From Ruminococcus sp. (GTDB lineage: Bacteria; Bacillota; Clostridia; Oscillospirales; Ruminococcaceae), in assembly GCA_017529875.1 (NCBI GenBank), contig JAFXNC010000006.1, forward strand, positions 1-64,000: 64,000 bases of DNA. Direction: 5' to 3'. Below are positions 53,493 through 61,634 of the stretch, in pieces (position 1 is the first letter of the stretch; each line of letters opens with the position of its first letter). Position numbers and translations under genes: made by a program. The notes beneath the pieces were generated by a model. The model was not told the DNA's origin, searched no databases, and was given only the letters and a program-made list of their open reading frames with translations.

Positions 53493-54260
53493 TTATCTGA
53501 TTATGAGCCTTTCGATAGCCTCTGCGCGGCCGTTCCTCTCGTTGAAGGTCACAAGGACTGCGTTCATAAAGCAGGGGCTTGAGCTGACCTTGAAGGTCAC
53601 GGGGCAGCGGGTCTTCATCTTGTATATGGCAAGCTCCGGCTCAATGCCCAGCACAGAGCTTTCCGGCCCTGCCATACCCACGTCTGTGATGTAGGCCGTC
53701 CCACCGGGGAGTATTGTTTCATCGGCAGTCTGCACATGGGTGTGGGTACCGAACACTCCGGTCACACGCCCGTCAAGATAGAATCCCAGAGCCTTCTTTT
53801 CGGCAGTGGCCTCCGCGTGCAGATCGACGAAGATATTCGGGGTATCTATCTGAGCCAGTACTTTGTCGATAGCCGTAAAGGGATTGTCAAGGCTGTCCAT
53901 GTAGACTGTACCCATGAGGTTCACCACAGCGACCCTTGCCATTCCCAGGTCGAGCACCGTGTAGCCTTTGCCTTCGACCCCCTCCGGGAAGTTCACCGGT
54001 CGGAGCAGAAATTCTTCTTTCTCGAACAGCCCGGCAGCCTCCCTGCGCCGGAAACAGTGATTCCCTGTGGTGACAACATCGGCGCCCAGCCTGATCAATT
54101 CGTTGTAAGAGGCAGGGGTGATGCCGTTGCCGGGAGCGGAGTTCTCACCGTTTATCACAGTGATATCCACGCCGCGCTCTTTCTTGATGCGCCACAGCTT
54201 ATCCTTGACGAAGGCCGTGCCCTCGCTTCCCACCACGTCGCCCAAAAACAATAGCTTCAT
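53493..54260 (-). CDS. ymdB: YmdB-family metallophosphoesterase
   Basis: The 255-residue phosphodiesterase (TIGR00282 family) shows MKLLFLGDVVGSEG, INGENSAPGNGIT, VVTTGNHCFRRRE, VDLHAEATAEKKA and FGTHTHVQTADE, which hold the two-metal site. In Bacillus subtilis YmdB hydrolyses 2',3'-cyclic nucleotides and shifts cells between motility and biofilm states. In the same operon are recD2 upstream and spoVS downstream. Confidence 0.95.
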   Translation of the reverse strand: MKLLFLGDVVGSEGTAFVKDKLWRIKKERGVDITVINGENSAPGNGITPASYNELIRLGADVVTTGNHCFRRREAAGLFEKEEFLLRPVNFPEGVEGKGYTVLDLGMARVAVVNLMGTVYMDSLDNPFTAIDKVLAQIDTPNIFVDLHAEATAEKKALGFYLDGRVTGVFGTHTHVQTADETILPGGTAYITDVGMAGPESSVLGIEPELAIYKMKTRCPVTFKVSSSPCFMNAVLVTFNERNGRAEAIERLIIR

Positions 54261-54280
54261 ATCTTATCTCCGATCATAAC

Positions 54281-56518
54281 TTACTGCTCTGTGTCACCGG
54301 TATCCCCGATGTTTTCCAGCAGCATATTTTTGAGGCAGGTGAATCTCTGCATCCTGCGGTCATTGTCGATCATTTCATAGAACCTTCTTTGCGGACTTAT
54401 GATAATAAGGTTCTGCTTGGCTCTCGTTACGGCGGTGTACAGCAGGTTCCGGTAGTAGAGCTTGTCGTAGCCGTAAAACAGCGTAAGTATCACCGTGTCG
54501 AATTCGCTGCCCTGGCTCTTGTGTACCGTTATGGCGTAGGCAAGCTCGAGATTGTCCAGTATGTCCCCGGAGTAGGTTGCTATCCTGCCGTCAAAGTCCA
54601 CATTGACCGTCCTGAGCACCTTGTTGACCGCGGTGATGACGCCGATCTCTCCGTTGAATATGCCGGTGCCTTCCTCGGTCTTGCCGCCTTCGTCACGTTT
54701 CCACAGTATGTCGTAATTGTTCTTGTTCTGCATGACCTTGTCGCCCTTGCAGAAGTCGTATACCGGCGTTTTGATCTTCTTCTTGCCTGTCGCTTCGGGG
54801 TTGATCTCCTTTTGCAGCAGCCGGTTCAGTTCAACGATCCCCACAGGCCCCTGCCTGGTGGGGGAGATGACCTGAATGTTCTCGTACAGGTTCTGACCGA
54901 AGGCATTGGGCAGCCTCTCCTTGCACAGGTCTACCACCAGTTTCTGCAAAGAATCATAGTCCTTCCTCTCCATGAAGAAGAAATCATGCTGACGGTCCTG
55001 CACATCGGGATGCTCACCCTTGACTATCTTGTGGGCGTTCACCACTATCATGCTCTCCTGAGCCTGCCTGAATATCTCGGTCAGCGTCACCACAGGCATC
55101 ACTCCGCTGGAGATTATGTCCTGCAAAACGTTACCTGCGCCCACCGAGGGCAGCTGATTGAAGTCCCCCACCAGCACCAGCTTGCAGGTTATCTTGATAG
55201 CCCTGAGCACGGCCTCGAACAGGCAGCTGTCCACCATGGACATCTCGTCGATGACCAGCACGTCGCAGTCAAGGGGCTCGTTCTCGTTGTGTACGAAAGC
55301 CAACTGACCGAAATCGTTGACCTTGACCTCCAGCAGCCTGTGCAGCGTCTTGGCCTCATGGCCGGTGAGCTCCGCGAGCCGCTTGGCTGCGCGTCCTGTG
55401 GGGGCCGCAAGCATGACGTTCATGGCCTGCTGCTCGAACAGCGATATCATGGCGTTGAGGGTGTTGGTCTTGCCTGTGCCGGGGCCGCCGGTCAGCACGA
55501 AAAACCCCTTTGACAGCGCCAGGTTTATAGCCTGCCTTTGCAGCTCGTTGTATTCTATCTCGTTTTCTTCCTCCACAAGGTCAATGTTCGCGGAGTAGTC
55601 CATCTCGTTGTCGTAGGACACCTCTCTCATAATAGAGAGCCGTCTTGCGATGTAGTCCTCGGCCTTGTAGTAATCCTGTAACATAATGTAGGTCTCGCCG
55701 CCGATCTCGTAGGGATACAGCTCGTTTTCTTCGATCAGGCTGTCAAGGTTCTGTTTGAAACACTCCTCCGATACTCCCAGCTGGAAACAGGCCGTCTCTT
55801 TGAGAGCCTCCAGCGGCATTGCGCTGTGACCTTGATTGGCGAAGTCCCGCAGGATATAGTTTATCCCCGCACAGACCCTTGCCTCGGCGTCCCTGGGGAT
55901 GCTCAGCTTGTACCCGATGCCGTCGGCGCGGGTGAAGCTCACGTCTATGCCTTCCTTGCAAAGCACATAGGGGTTCTTCCTGATCAGATCCTCGGCGGAC
56001 TCTCCCCAGCGTTTCCATGAGCGTACAGATACCGATGCCGGCAGATCGTACCCCGAGAGCATCACCATCAGCGAGCGCACCGCATAGGTCTTCTTGAATT
56101 CCTCGTTTATGCTCTGAGCAGTCTTATGGCTTATGCCCTCAACTGCGGTGAGTTTCTCCGGCTCCTTTTCGATGACGTCAAAGGTCTCCTCGGCGAATGC
56201 GTCCACTATCTTCTTGGCAAGCACCGCGTTCACGCCCTTGATGATGCCGCTGGACAGGTAGCGTTTAATGGAGTCCGGCGAGGAGGGAAGGCTGCGCTCC
56301 ACCTTTTCCACCTGGAACTGCTTTCCGAACCGCGAGTGCTCCACAAAACCCCCGGTGCAGCTCAGTACCTCACCTGCCTCTATGTTTCCAAGTAAGCCCA
56401 CAACGGTGTAGAGCTCAGTCCCGCTGGCCAGCTTTGCCACTACAAAGCCGGTCTTCTCAGAGCGGAACACTATGCTGTCCACCTCACCAGATATATATGT
56501 CGTTTCAGTCTCGTTCAT
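54281..56518 (-). CDS. recD2: RecD-like ATP-dependent helicase RecD2
   Basis: The 745-residue 5'-3' DNA helicase has an N-terminal OB fold (about 1-90), a helix-hairpin-helix region (about 90-200, GINYILRDF further on) and the superfamily-1B core: GGPGTGKTNTLN (about 345-356), AAPTGRAAKRL, LVIDEMSMVD, VGDFNQLPSVGAG and the C-terminal TVHKSQGSEFDTVIL. RecD2 works without RecBC in Bacillota; here the AddAB complex is encoded 10 kb away. It overlaps the upstream membrane-protein gene by 14 bp and precedes ymdB by 20 bp. Confidence 0.95.
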   Translation of the reverse strand: MNETETTYISGEVDSIVFRSEKTGFVVAKLASGTELYTVVGLLGNIEAGEVLSCTGGFVEHSRFGKQFQVEKVERSLPSSPDSIKRYLSSGIIKGVNAVLAKKIVDAFAEETFDVIEKEPEKLTAVEGISHKTAQSINEEFKKTYAVRSLMVMLSGYDLPASVSVRSWKRWGESAEDLIRKNPYVLCKEGIDVSFTRADGIGYKLSIPRDAEARVCAGINYILRDFANQGHSAMPLEALKETACFQLGVSEECFKQNLDSLIEENELYPYEIGGETYIMLQDYYKAEDYIARRLSIMREVSYDNEMDYSANIDLVEEENEIEYNELQRQAINLALSKGFFVLTGGPGTGKTNTLNAMISLFEQQAMNVMLAAPTGRAAKRLAELTGHEAKTLHRLLEVKVNDFGQLAFVHNENEPLDCDVLVIDEMSMVDSCLFEAVLRAIKITCKLVLVGDFNQLPSVGAGNVLQDIISSGVMPVVTLTEIFRQAQESMIVVNAHKIVKGEHPDVQDRQHDFFFMERKDYDSLQKLVVDLCKERLPNAFGQNLYENIQVISPTRQGPVGIVELNRLLQKEINPEATGKKKIKTPVYDFCKGDKVMQNKNNYDILWKRDEGGKTEEGTGIFNGEIGVITAVNKVLRTVNVDFDGRIATYSGDILDNLELAYAITVHKSQGSEFDTVILTLFYGYDKLYYRNLLYTAVTRAKQNLIIISPQRRFYEMIDNDRRMQRFTCLKNMLLENIGDTGDTEQ

Positions 56519-56870
56519 TTATTTGTTCACCTGTGTCCTGTTTTATTGTCCTCAGTATCCTGTCATTCAGCGCGGAGATGTCCACTGCCTCAACTCCCGG
56601 CAGTTCGGATGCAAGCCTCCGCGCAGTAAATCCGTTCTCTTTGGCTCCGATCAGCACGATCAGTATGCCCCGCCTTCTCTCGGAGCTTTCAAGCATCTCG
56701 CCCCAGTAGGCGCTGCGCACCGTCATTTCAAGCTCCTCCGTGTCCTCTGTGCAGGGGATGAGTATAAACCCCTGTGAAACGCTGTCCGGACGGGACTGTT
56801 TCTTCCACAGCGCCGCGCAGGCTGCCGTCAGTGCGATCAGCAGAAAAGTAACAGTGATGATCATAGCCAT
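56505..56870 (-). CDS. Hypothetical small membrane protein, first gene of the recD2 operon
   Basis: The 121-residue protein has one N-terminal membrane helix (about 3-21) and a soluble domain of about 95 residues with alternating strands and helices (GFILIPCTEDTEELEM, GILIVLIGAKENGF, VEAVDISALNDRIL). No family was recognised. GGGAGG is 7 bases before the ATG. The overlap with recD2 suggests coupled translation, but no functional link to DNA repair is visible. Confidence 0.72.
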   Translation of the reverse strand: MAMIITVTFLLIALTAACAALWKKQSRPDSVSQGFILIPCTEDTEELEMTVRSAYWGEMLESSERRRGILIVLIGAKENGFTARRLASELPGVEAVDISALNDRILRTIKQDTGEQINERD

Positions 56871-56924
56871 AGTATCGCCTCCCTATGAAGTATTTTATGC
56901 CGGAAGACGATAGTCTGTTATTTT

Positions 56925-56953
56925 ATTGTACTCTTTTTTTAAGTTTTTTTCAA
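56925..56953 (-). promoter_or_regulatory. Promoter of the recD2-ymdB-spoVS-ABC operon
   Basis: On the minus strand TTGAAA (56948-56953), a 17-base spacer and TACAAT (56925-56930), about 50 bp before the first gene. Confidence 0.75.
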
Positions 56954-57013
56954 GATGTTTTTGACAGATTACATATTTTTTTATTATTTGACATAAAAAT
57001 TTTGAAAAGAGTA

Positions 57014-57042
57014 TAGACAAAGCTGATTTTTTATTGTATAAT
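57014..57042 (+). promoter_or_regulatory. Promoter of rsmD-coaD
   Basis: TAGACA (57014-57019), a 17-base spacer and TATAAT (57037-57042), about 31 bp before rsmD. Confidence 0.8.
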
Positions 57043-57073
57043 TAGCTTATATCATTAAAATGAGGTCATGAAA

Positions 57074-57628
57074 ATGAGAGTTATTACCGGTAAGGCAAGG
57101 GGCATGAAGCTCGTTACTCTTGAAGGAGACGACGTCCGCCCCACTACCGATATGGTGAAGGAAGCTATATTCTCGATAATCCAGTTCGATGTACCCGGGG
57201 CAGCTGTCCTGGATCTGTTCGCGGGAAGCGGACAGCTCGGCATCGAGGCGCTGAGCCGTGATGCGGCTGTATGCACTTTTATAGACCGCAGCAAGGATTC
57301 CATAGAGGTCGTAAAGCAGAACCTTTCCCACTGCAAGCTCACCGACTGCGCCAGGGTCGAGAATACCGACAGCATCAATTTCCTTAAACTGACAAATCAG
57401 CGTTACGATATCGCGCTGCTTGACCCGCCCTACCGTCAGGGTCTTATCGACAAGGCCATGCCCTTGCTGGATCGCGTCATGAACGAGGGCGCAGTGGCGG
57501 TCTGCGAGCATGAAAGGGAATTCTGCCCTGCGGAGAGCTTCGGCAGCCTTAAACTGAGAAAGCGCTACCGCTACGGCAAGATCATGCTGAGCGTCTATGA
57601 AAAGAACACTCAGCCATCGGAGGATTGA
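57074..57628 (+). CDS. rsmD: 16S rRNA m2G966 methyltransferase RsmD
   Basis: The 184-residue SAM-dependent enzyme shows MRVITGKARGMKL, RPTTDMVKEAIFSI, the SAM motif VLDLFAGSGQLGIEAL (about 45-60) and the catalytic LLDPPYRQG (about 115-123). GAGG is 2 bases from ATG 57068 but 8 from ATG 57074, so the inner start was chosen. The stop is directly followed by the coaD ATG, the common rsmD-coaD pair. Confidence 0.95.
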   Translation: MRVITGKARGMKLVTLEGDDVRPTTDMVKEAIFSIIQFDVPGAAVLDLFAGSGQLGIEALSRDAAVCTFIDRSKDSIEVVKQNLSHCKLTDCARVENTDSINFLKLTNQRYDIALLDPPYRQGLIDKAMPLLDRVMNEGAVAVCEHEREFCPAESFGSLKLRKRYRYGKIMLSVYEKNTQPSED

Positions 57629-58132
57629 ATGAGAATTGCAGTCTGCCCGGGCAGCTTTGACCCTGTCACTAACGGGCATTTGGATATAATCAACCGCGCC
57701 TCGCAGATCTTTGATAAGGTCATAGTGCTGGTGTCCTATAACCCAAACAAGCAGAGCGCCTGCTTTTCGGTCAAGGAGCGTATCGAGATGATAAACGCGG
57801 TGATCGGAGATTTTGACAACGTGGTGACTGACTGCAACGAGGGCCTGCTTGCAGATTACCTCGAACGCACCAACGCCTGCGCCATTGTCAAGGGTCTCCG
57901 GGCGGTGACGGATTTCGAGTATGAGTTCCAGATGGCGCTGGCTAACCGTCAGCTCTGTCCCACTGCCGAGACCGTGTTTTTGACCACAAGGCCGCAGAAT
58001 ATGTATCTTTCATCAAGCATGGTCAAGGAGATCGGCAGCCTCGGAGGAGATATCAGCGGATTCGTTCCGCCGCAGATCTGCTCCGCAATAATATCAAGAC
58101 TTTATCCCGAAAAGGGAATTATTAAAATTTGA
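57629..58132 (+). CDS. coaD: Phosphopantetheine adenylyltransferase
   Basis: The 167-residue enzyme makes dephospho-CoA from 4'-phosphopantetheine. It shows CPGSFDPVTNGHLDI (nucleotidyltransferase T/HxGH motif, about 6-20), KGLRAVTDFEYEFQMA and YLSSSMVKEI with the ISSTxxR-type motif. It is translated straight after rsmD. Confidence 0.97.
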   Translation: MRIAVCPGSFDPVTNGHLDIINRASQIFDKVIVLVSYNPNKQSACFSVKERIEMINAVIGDFDNVVTDCNEGLLADYLERTNACAIVKGLRAVTDFEYEFQMALANRQLCPTAETVFLTTRPQNMYLSSSMVKEIGSLGGDISGFVPPQICSAIISRLYPEKGIIKI

Positions 58133-58147
58133 AAGGATGTATATGTG

Positions 58148-58744
58148 ATGAAAATTGATGAAATACTTACTATGATGGACGGACTGCTCGACAAATCCAC
58201 AGCAGTACCTTTCTCCAATAAACGTATGATAGATGCCGAGCAGATGCGTGAGTACCTTGACAGCATCAGGTTCAATATGCCCGAGGAGATCAATAAGGCC
58301 AAGGAGACCGAGAACGAGTACAAGAATATTATCGCCGATGCCAACCGCGAGGCTGAGCAGATCATCCGTCAGGCCGAGGAAAAGGCCAAGGCTATGGTAG
58401 CTCAGGAGGAGATCATCAAGCAGGCCAGAGAGATCGCCAAGCAGGAGCTTGAAAAGGCCAAGCAGGAGGCTGATGCCACCGTTGCCGAGGCCAAGGCTAT
58501 GGCTGACCAGATCGTAGGCGACGCAAAGACTCAGGAGAAGCGCATCAAGAAGGCGCTTGCCGACACCCTCGAGAAGACTCTCATCGACACCGAGCGTACC
58601 CTCCAGAAGTGCACCGCAGATGTTACCGCCACCAAGAATGCTGTCCTCAGAGTGGGCGGCGCCCCCGATGAGCAGCCCGCACCCGCACAGGCTCCCACTC
58701 CCATCGACAAGATCAAGGAAAAGAGACGTTTCAACAAGGACTGA
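58148..58744 (+). CDS. Coiled-coil protein resembling ATPase subunit H/E stalks
   Basis: The 198-residue protein is mostly one long helix (about 45-165) rich in Ala, Glu, Lys and Gln with heptad character (ADANREAEQIIRQAEEKAK), followed by a Pro/Ala-rich tail and a basic end. Such proteins often lie after coaD in Clostridia and are annotated as V-type ATPase subunit H-like, on composition only; no ATPase genes are near. The N-terminal MKIDEILTMMDGLLDKSTAVPFSNKR region, shown here in outline, is a conserved feature of this clostridial group, by my recollection. A role in cell division or membrane scaffolding is possible but unproven. GTG 58145 is an alternative start. Confidence 0.78.
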   Translation: MKIDEILTMMDGLLDKSTAVPFSNKRMIDAEQMREYLDSIRFNMPEEINKAKETENEYKNIIADANREAEQIIRQAEEKAKAMVAQEEIIKQAREIAKQELEKAKQEADATVAEAKAMADQIVGDAKTQEKRIKKALADTLEKTLIDTERTLQKCTADVTATKNAVLRVGGAPDEQPAPAQAPTPIDKIKEKRRFNKD

Positions 58745-58766
58745 TCTGATACGTATTTACGCATAT

Positions 58767-58797
58767 CCGCCGGCTGTTTATGCCGGCGGTTTTGTTA
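58767..58797 (+). terminator. Terminator of the rsmD-coaD operon
   Basis: CCGCCGGC pairs perfectly with GCCGGCGG across TGTTTAT and is followed by TTTTGTT. Confidence 0.9.
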
Positions 58798-58827
58798 TGC
58801 CAGGACATGATTGCTGAAAACATGAGA

Positions 58828-58860
58828 AAACAGAAGAAAAAATATGTAAACAGAAGAAAA
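58828..58860. repeat. Two 13-bp direct repeats
   Basis: AAACAGAAGAAAA occurs at 58828-58840 and 58848-58860, 20 bp apart, about 60 bp upstream of the DUF1836-gene promoter. The rest of the spacer 58798-58917 holds no gene. Confidence 0.5.
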
Positions 58861-58917
58861 CTATATGATATATGCGAAAATCAGCTATGAACATATCGCA
58901 GAATCCTTAGACTGGAC

Positions 58918-58946
58918 TTGCGGTTCAGATGAACCTGTGATATAAT
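58918..58946 (+). promoter_or_regulatory. Promoter of the DUF1836 gene with an operator-like palindrome
   Basis: TTGCGG (58918-58923), a 17-base spacer ending TGTGA, and TATAAT (58941-58946). GGTTCA-GA-TGAACC (58922-58935) lies inside the spacer, overlapping the -35 box. A repressor bound there would block RNA polymerase. Confidence 0.78.
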
Positions 58947-59065
58947 CATATTGTCACAAGGAAATGTGACGGACAGAACAGAGAATTGCGAAAAGCAAAG
59001 GAAAAAAACTGTGTAGACAACAAAGAAAGGCAGCCTGATCAGTATTAGTAAGGGAGGTAACTGAT

Positions 59066-59632
59066 ATGATGCTTGATAAGCTGCCGGGAACTGCGCTGGA
59101 TTTCGACGAGCGCGGTGCCTCAAACGCATTTTCGGTCATCGCGCCGATACTTGATGCGACCGGCGGGCTGACGCTCTCTCAGCTCGCCACACTCACGGGG
59201 CTCGAAGGCTCCACGATCCAGAACTGGATCAAGCGCGGCTGGGTAGTCCCCACCGTGGGCAAGAAATACGGTGAGCGGCAGGTCGTCAGGATCATGCTCA
59301 TCAATATCCTGCGGGGGACTATCAAGATCGACAATATCGCCCGGCTCATGGAGTATATCAACGGCAAGGTGGACGACCTCAACGACGATATCATGCATGA
59401 CACCGAGCTGTATAATCTGATGTGCCAGCTGCTGACAGCCATGTCACAAGGCAATCTCCACAGCCGCGAGGATATCGAGGAAGAAATAGAAAAGCGCCTC
59501 GACAAGTCCTTCGAGGGCGAGAACCGCAAACGCCTCAGGCGGGTACTGCTGATAATGATACTCGGCTACCGCGCCTCATATTACCGACGTATGGCGGAGT
59601 CGGAGTATGCAGAGCTTGAATATGATTGTTAA
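59066..59632 (+). CDS. DUF1836 family helix-turn-helix protein
   Basis: The 188-residue protein has a MerR-like helix-turn-helix in its middle (LTLSQLATLTGLEGSTIQNW, then IKRGWVVPTVGKKYGERQ; about 34-75), then a helical region with RIMLINILRGTIKIDNIARL that is typical for DUF1836. No ligand-binding domain is recognised. GGGAGG is 8 bases before the ATG. The palindrome in its promoter suggests self-regulation. It leads a group with DUF6440 and SPFH genes on the same strand, all with 12-bp gaps. Confidence 0.88.
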   Translation: MMLDKLPGTALDFDERGASNAFSVIAPILDATGGLTLSQLATLTGLEGSTIQNWIKRGWVVPTVGKKYGERQVVRIMLINILRGTIKIDNIARLMEYINGKVDDLNDDIMHDTELYNLMCQLLTAMSQGNLHSREDIEEEIEKRLDKSFEGENRKRLRRVLLIMILGYRASYYRRMAESEYAELEYDC

Positions 59633-59644
59633 GGAGGTCAGGAC

Positions 59645-59833
59645 ATGAAGAAAAACGACAGATTTGCAGAGGTTTTTTCAAAGGGTAAGGTCGATCACAT
59701 CGAGGTATTCGTGGATAAGCGGACAGGTGTGAACTGTGTTTTCCGCTCCGCAAGGTATTCCGGAGGGTTGACAGCACTTCTTGACAAAGACGGCAAACCG
59801 GTCGTTACACCTGTATCTGACTTTGATAAATAA
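59645..59833 (+). CDS. DUF6440 family small protein
   Basis: The 62-residue protein has the family pattern DRFAEVFSKG, VDKRTGVNCVFRS, SGGLTALLDKDGKPVVTP. The family has no known function and is widespread in gut Bacillota. AAGGAGG is 7 bases before the ATG. It is 12 bp after the DUF1836 gene and 12 bp before the SPFH gene. Confidence 0.85.
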   Translation: MKKNDRFAEVFSKGKVDHIEVFVDKRTGVNCVFRSARYSGGLTALLDKDGKPVVTPVSDFDK

Positions 59834-59845
59834 GGAGGAATTATC

Positions 59846-60772
59846 ATGAACAACAATGAGTTTGTAGATATCAAGAACAGAAAGGGCAAGCCCAAGACAG
59901 GCTTGATCGCTCTGATAGCGGTGCTTGTGATATTCGGTATCATAGTGCTGTTTTCAGCCGGAACGGTAGTACCCGCTGGTTCCACCGGAGTTGTGGTAAC
60001 GCTGGGCTCCGTATCGGAGAACACCTACTCCGAGGGCTTCCATTTCAAGATACCCTTCGTACAGTCGGTGGAGATCGTGTCCAACAAGATCCAGGTCTAT
60101 GAGACCGATGCCAGCGCGGTATCGAAAGACCTCCAGACCGTAAACTCAAAGATCGCGGTAAACTTCCGTGTCCGCAGCGACGCCTCGGCCTCTATCTACA
60201 AGAACATCGGCGCAGATTATCAGCAGGTAATTCTGATGCCCGCCGTACAGGAGTCCATGAAGGCTATCAGCGCCAAGTACAATGCCGAGCAGCTCATCAC
60301 CAACCGTAACCAGGTAGGTCAGGAGATCAAGGAGCAGCTTGAATCCAAGGTTTCCGAGTATGGCATCCAGATCGAGAAGTTCAACATCGTGAACTTCGAT
60401 TTCTCGGCGGAGTTCAACAGTGCTATCGAGCAGAAGCAGGTAGCAGAGCAGAACCTGCTCAAGACCAGAACAGAGCAGGAAGAGCAGCTCGTTATCGCTG
60501 ACGCCGACGCTCAGAAGAAGATCAAGGCAGCCAATGCCGAGGCTGCGGCTATCAAGGCCAAGGCTGACGCTCAGGCAGAAGCCAACAAGGTGCTTACTGA
60601 GTCCATCACCGATGAGCTTATCAGATATCAGATGCTGGAGAAGTGGGACGGTTCCCTCCCGAAGGTATCCTCCTCCGCGAATCCTCTGATCTCCATAGGT
60701 CTCGAGGACCTGGAGGGCAACACCAAGACCAACAATTACAACAGCAACGCAAATACCCCTAACGAAGAATAA
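59846..60772 (+). CDS. SPFH/prohibitin-family membrane protein
   Basis: The 308-residue protein has one membrane helix (about 20-42), an SPFH/Band-7 domain (about 43-215, with VPAGSTGVVVTLGSV, GFHFKIPFVQSVEIV, LQTVNSKIAVNFRV and FNIVNFDFSAEF) and a coiled coil rich in Ala, Glu and Lys (about 215-262), then an Asn-rich tail. Prohibitins form ring-like membrane scaffolds and in bacteria regulate the FtsH protease (HflK/HflC). No second SPFH gene is adjacent, so it probably forms homo-oligomers. Confidence 0.92.
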   Translation: MNNNEFVDIKNRKGKPKTGLIALIAVLVIFGIIVLFSAGTVVPAGSTGVVVTLGSVSENTYSEGFHFKIPFVQSVEIVSNKIQVYETDASAVSKDLQTVNSKIAVNFRVRSDASASIYKNIGADYQQVILMPAVQESMKAISAKYNAEQLITNRNQVGQEIKEQLESKVSEYGIQIEKFNIVNFDFSAEFNSAIEQKQVAEQNLLKTRTEQEEQLVIADADAQKKIKAANAEAAAIKAKADAQAEANKVLTESITDELIRYQMLEKWDGSLPKVSSSANPLISIGLEDLEGNTKTNNYNSNANTPNEE

Positions 60773-60803
60773 CGCTTACACCTTCACTGTGCCAATAGAT
60801 TTG

Positions 60804-60833
60804 CCCGGAGCTTAGTGCTCCGGGTCTTTTTTT
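60804..60833 (+). terminator. Terminator of the DUF1836-SPFH operon
   Basis: CCCGGAGC pairs with GCTCCGGG across TTAGT and is followed by TCTTTTTTT. Confidence 0.93.
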
Positions 60834-60851
60834 CAATTTACAAAAAACCTC

Positions 60852-60880
60852 TTGCATAGTACTCCGTTTTGGTGTATAAT
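60852..60880 (+). promoter_or_regulatory. Promoter of the flavodoxin-fold gene
   Basis: TTGCAT (60852-60857), a 17-base spacer and TATAAT (60875-60880), about 32 bp before the start codon. Confidence 0.82.
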
Positions 60881-60912
60881 AAACTTATATATTGCCGGAA
60901 CGGGGTGTTTGT

Positions 60913-61605
60913 ATGAAGATAACAGTGATCTACAGTCAAAACCATAAGGGCTCTACATATCATATCGCAAGGTCGCTGGCTGAAAAGCTGGGCGGCGAGA
61001 TTACCGAGTTTTTCCTCCCCAGGGATTTCAACGATTACTGCTGCGGGTGTACAACCTGTTTTCTTGTGTCTGAGTGCAAATGCCCTCACTATAAGAAGCT
61101 TGCGCCCATAACCAAGGCTATCGACGAGAGTGATGTGTTTATTCTTGCGAGCCCGGTGTATGTGCTCCATGCAACGGCGGCTATGAAGAACCTGCTTGAC
61201 CATTATGGCTGGCGGTATATGGTGCACCGTCCCGAGGAGAAAATGTTCAAAAAGCAGGCTGTCTGCATTACCACAGCTGCGGGCGGAGGCATGAGCAGCG
61301 CTTTGAAGGATATGGCTGACAGTGTATTCCACTGGGGAGTACCCAAGATCTATAAATACGGTGTGGCGCTCTTTGAGCTTCAATGGGATAAAGTGTCTCC
61401 CGAGAGAAAGCGCAGTATCGACAAAAAGCTCGATTCGATCGCCGACAGTATCTGGAAGAACTGCGGTCATGTCAAGGCCGGACTTAAAACAAAGGGTATG
61501 TTTACCGTCGTGCAGATGCTCCATCTCGTAATGGATAACAAGAAGGACAAGGGTTACTGGATCAGAAAGGGCTGGATGGGAGATAAGCGGCCCTGGAATA
61601 AATAA
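60913..61605 (+). CDS. Flavodoxin-fold NAD(P)H oxidoreductase-like protein
   Basis: The 230-residue protein has the FMN-binding flavodoxin-like fold: MKITVIYSQNHKGSTYHIA (phosphate-binding loop), a Cys-rich stretch YCCGCTTCF followed by CKCPHYK (about 44-62), then VFILASPVYVLHATAAMKNLLD (about 77-98). The CxxC pattern after the first strand is seen in iron-sulfur or disulfide-bearing NADPH-FMN reductases. The substrate is unknown. The upstream TTG of the longer frame lies before the ribosome site, so ATG 60913 was taken. Confidence 0.85.
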   Translation: MKITVIYSQNHKGSTYHIARSLAEKLGGEITEFFLPRDFNDYCCGCTTCFLVSECKCPHYKKLAPITKAIDESDVFILASPVYVLHATAAMKNLLDHYGWRYMVHRPEEKMFKKQAVCITTAAGGGMSSALKDMADSVFHWGVPKIYKYGVALFELQWDKVSPERKRSIDKKLDSIADSIWKNCGHVKAGLKTKGMFTVVQMLHLVMDNKKDKGYWIRKGWMGDKRPWNK

Positions 61606-61634
61606 TAAGGAAAAATATTACGGAGGTATTTCAA

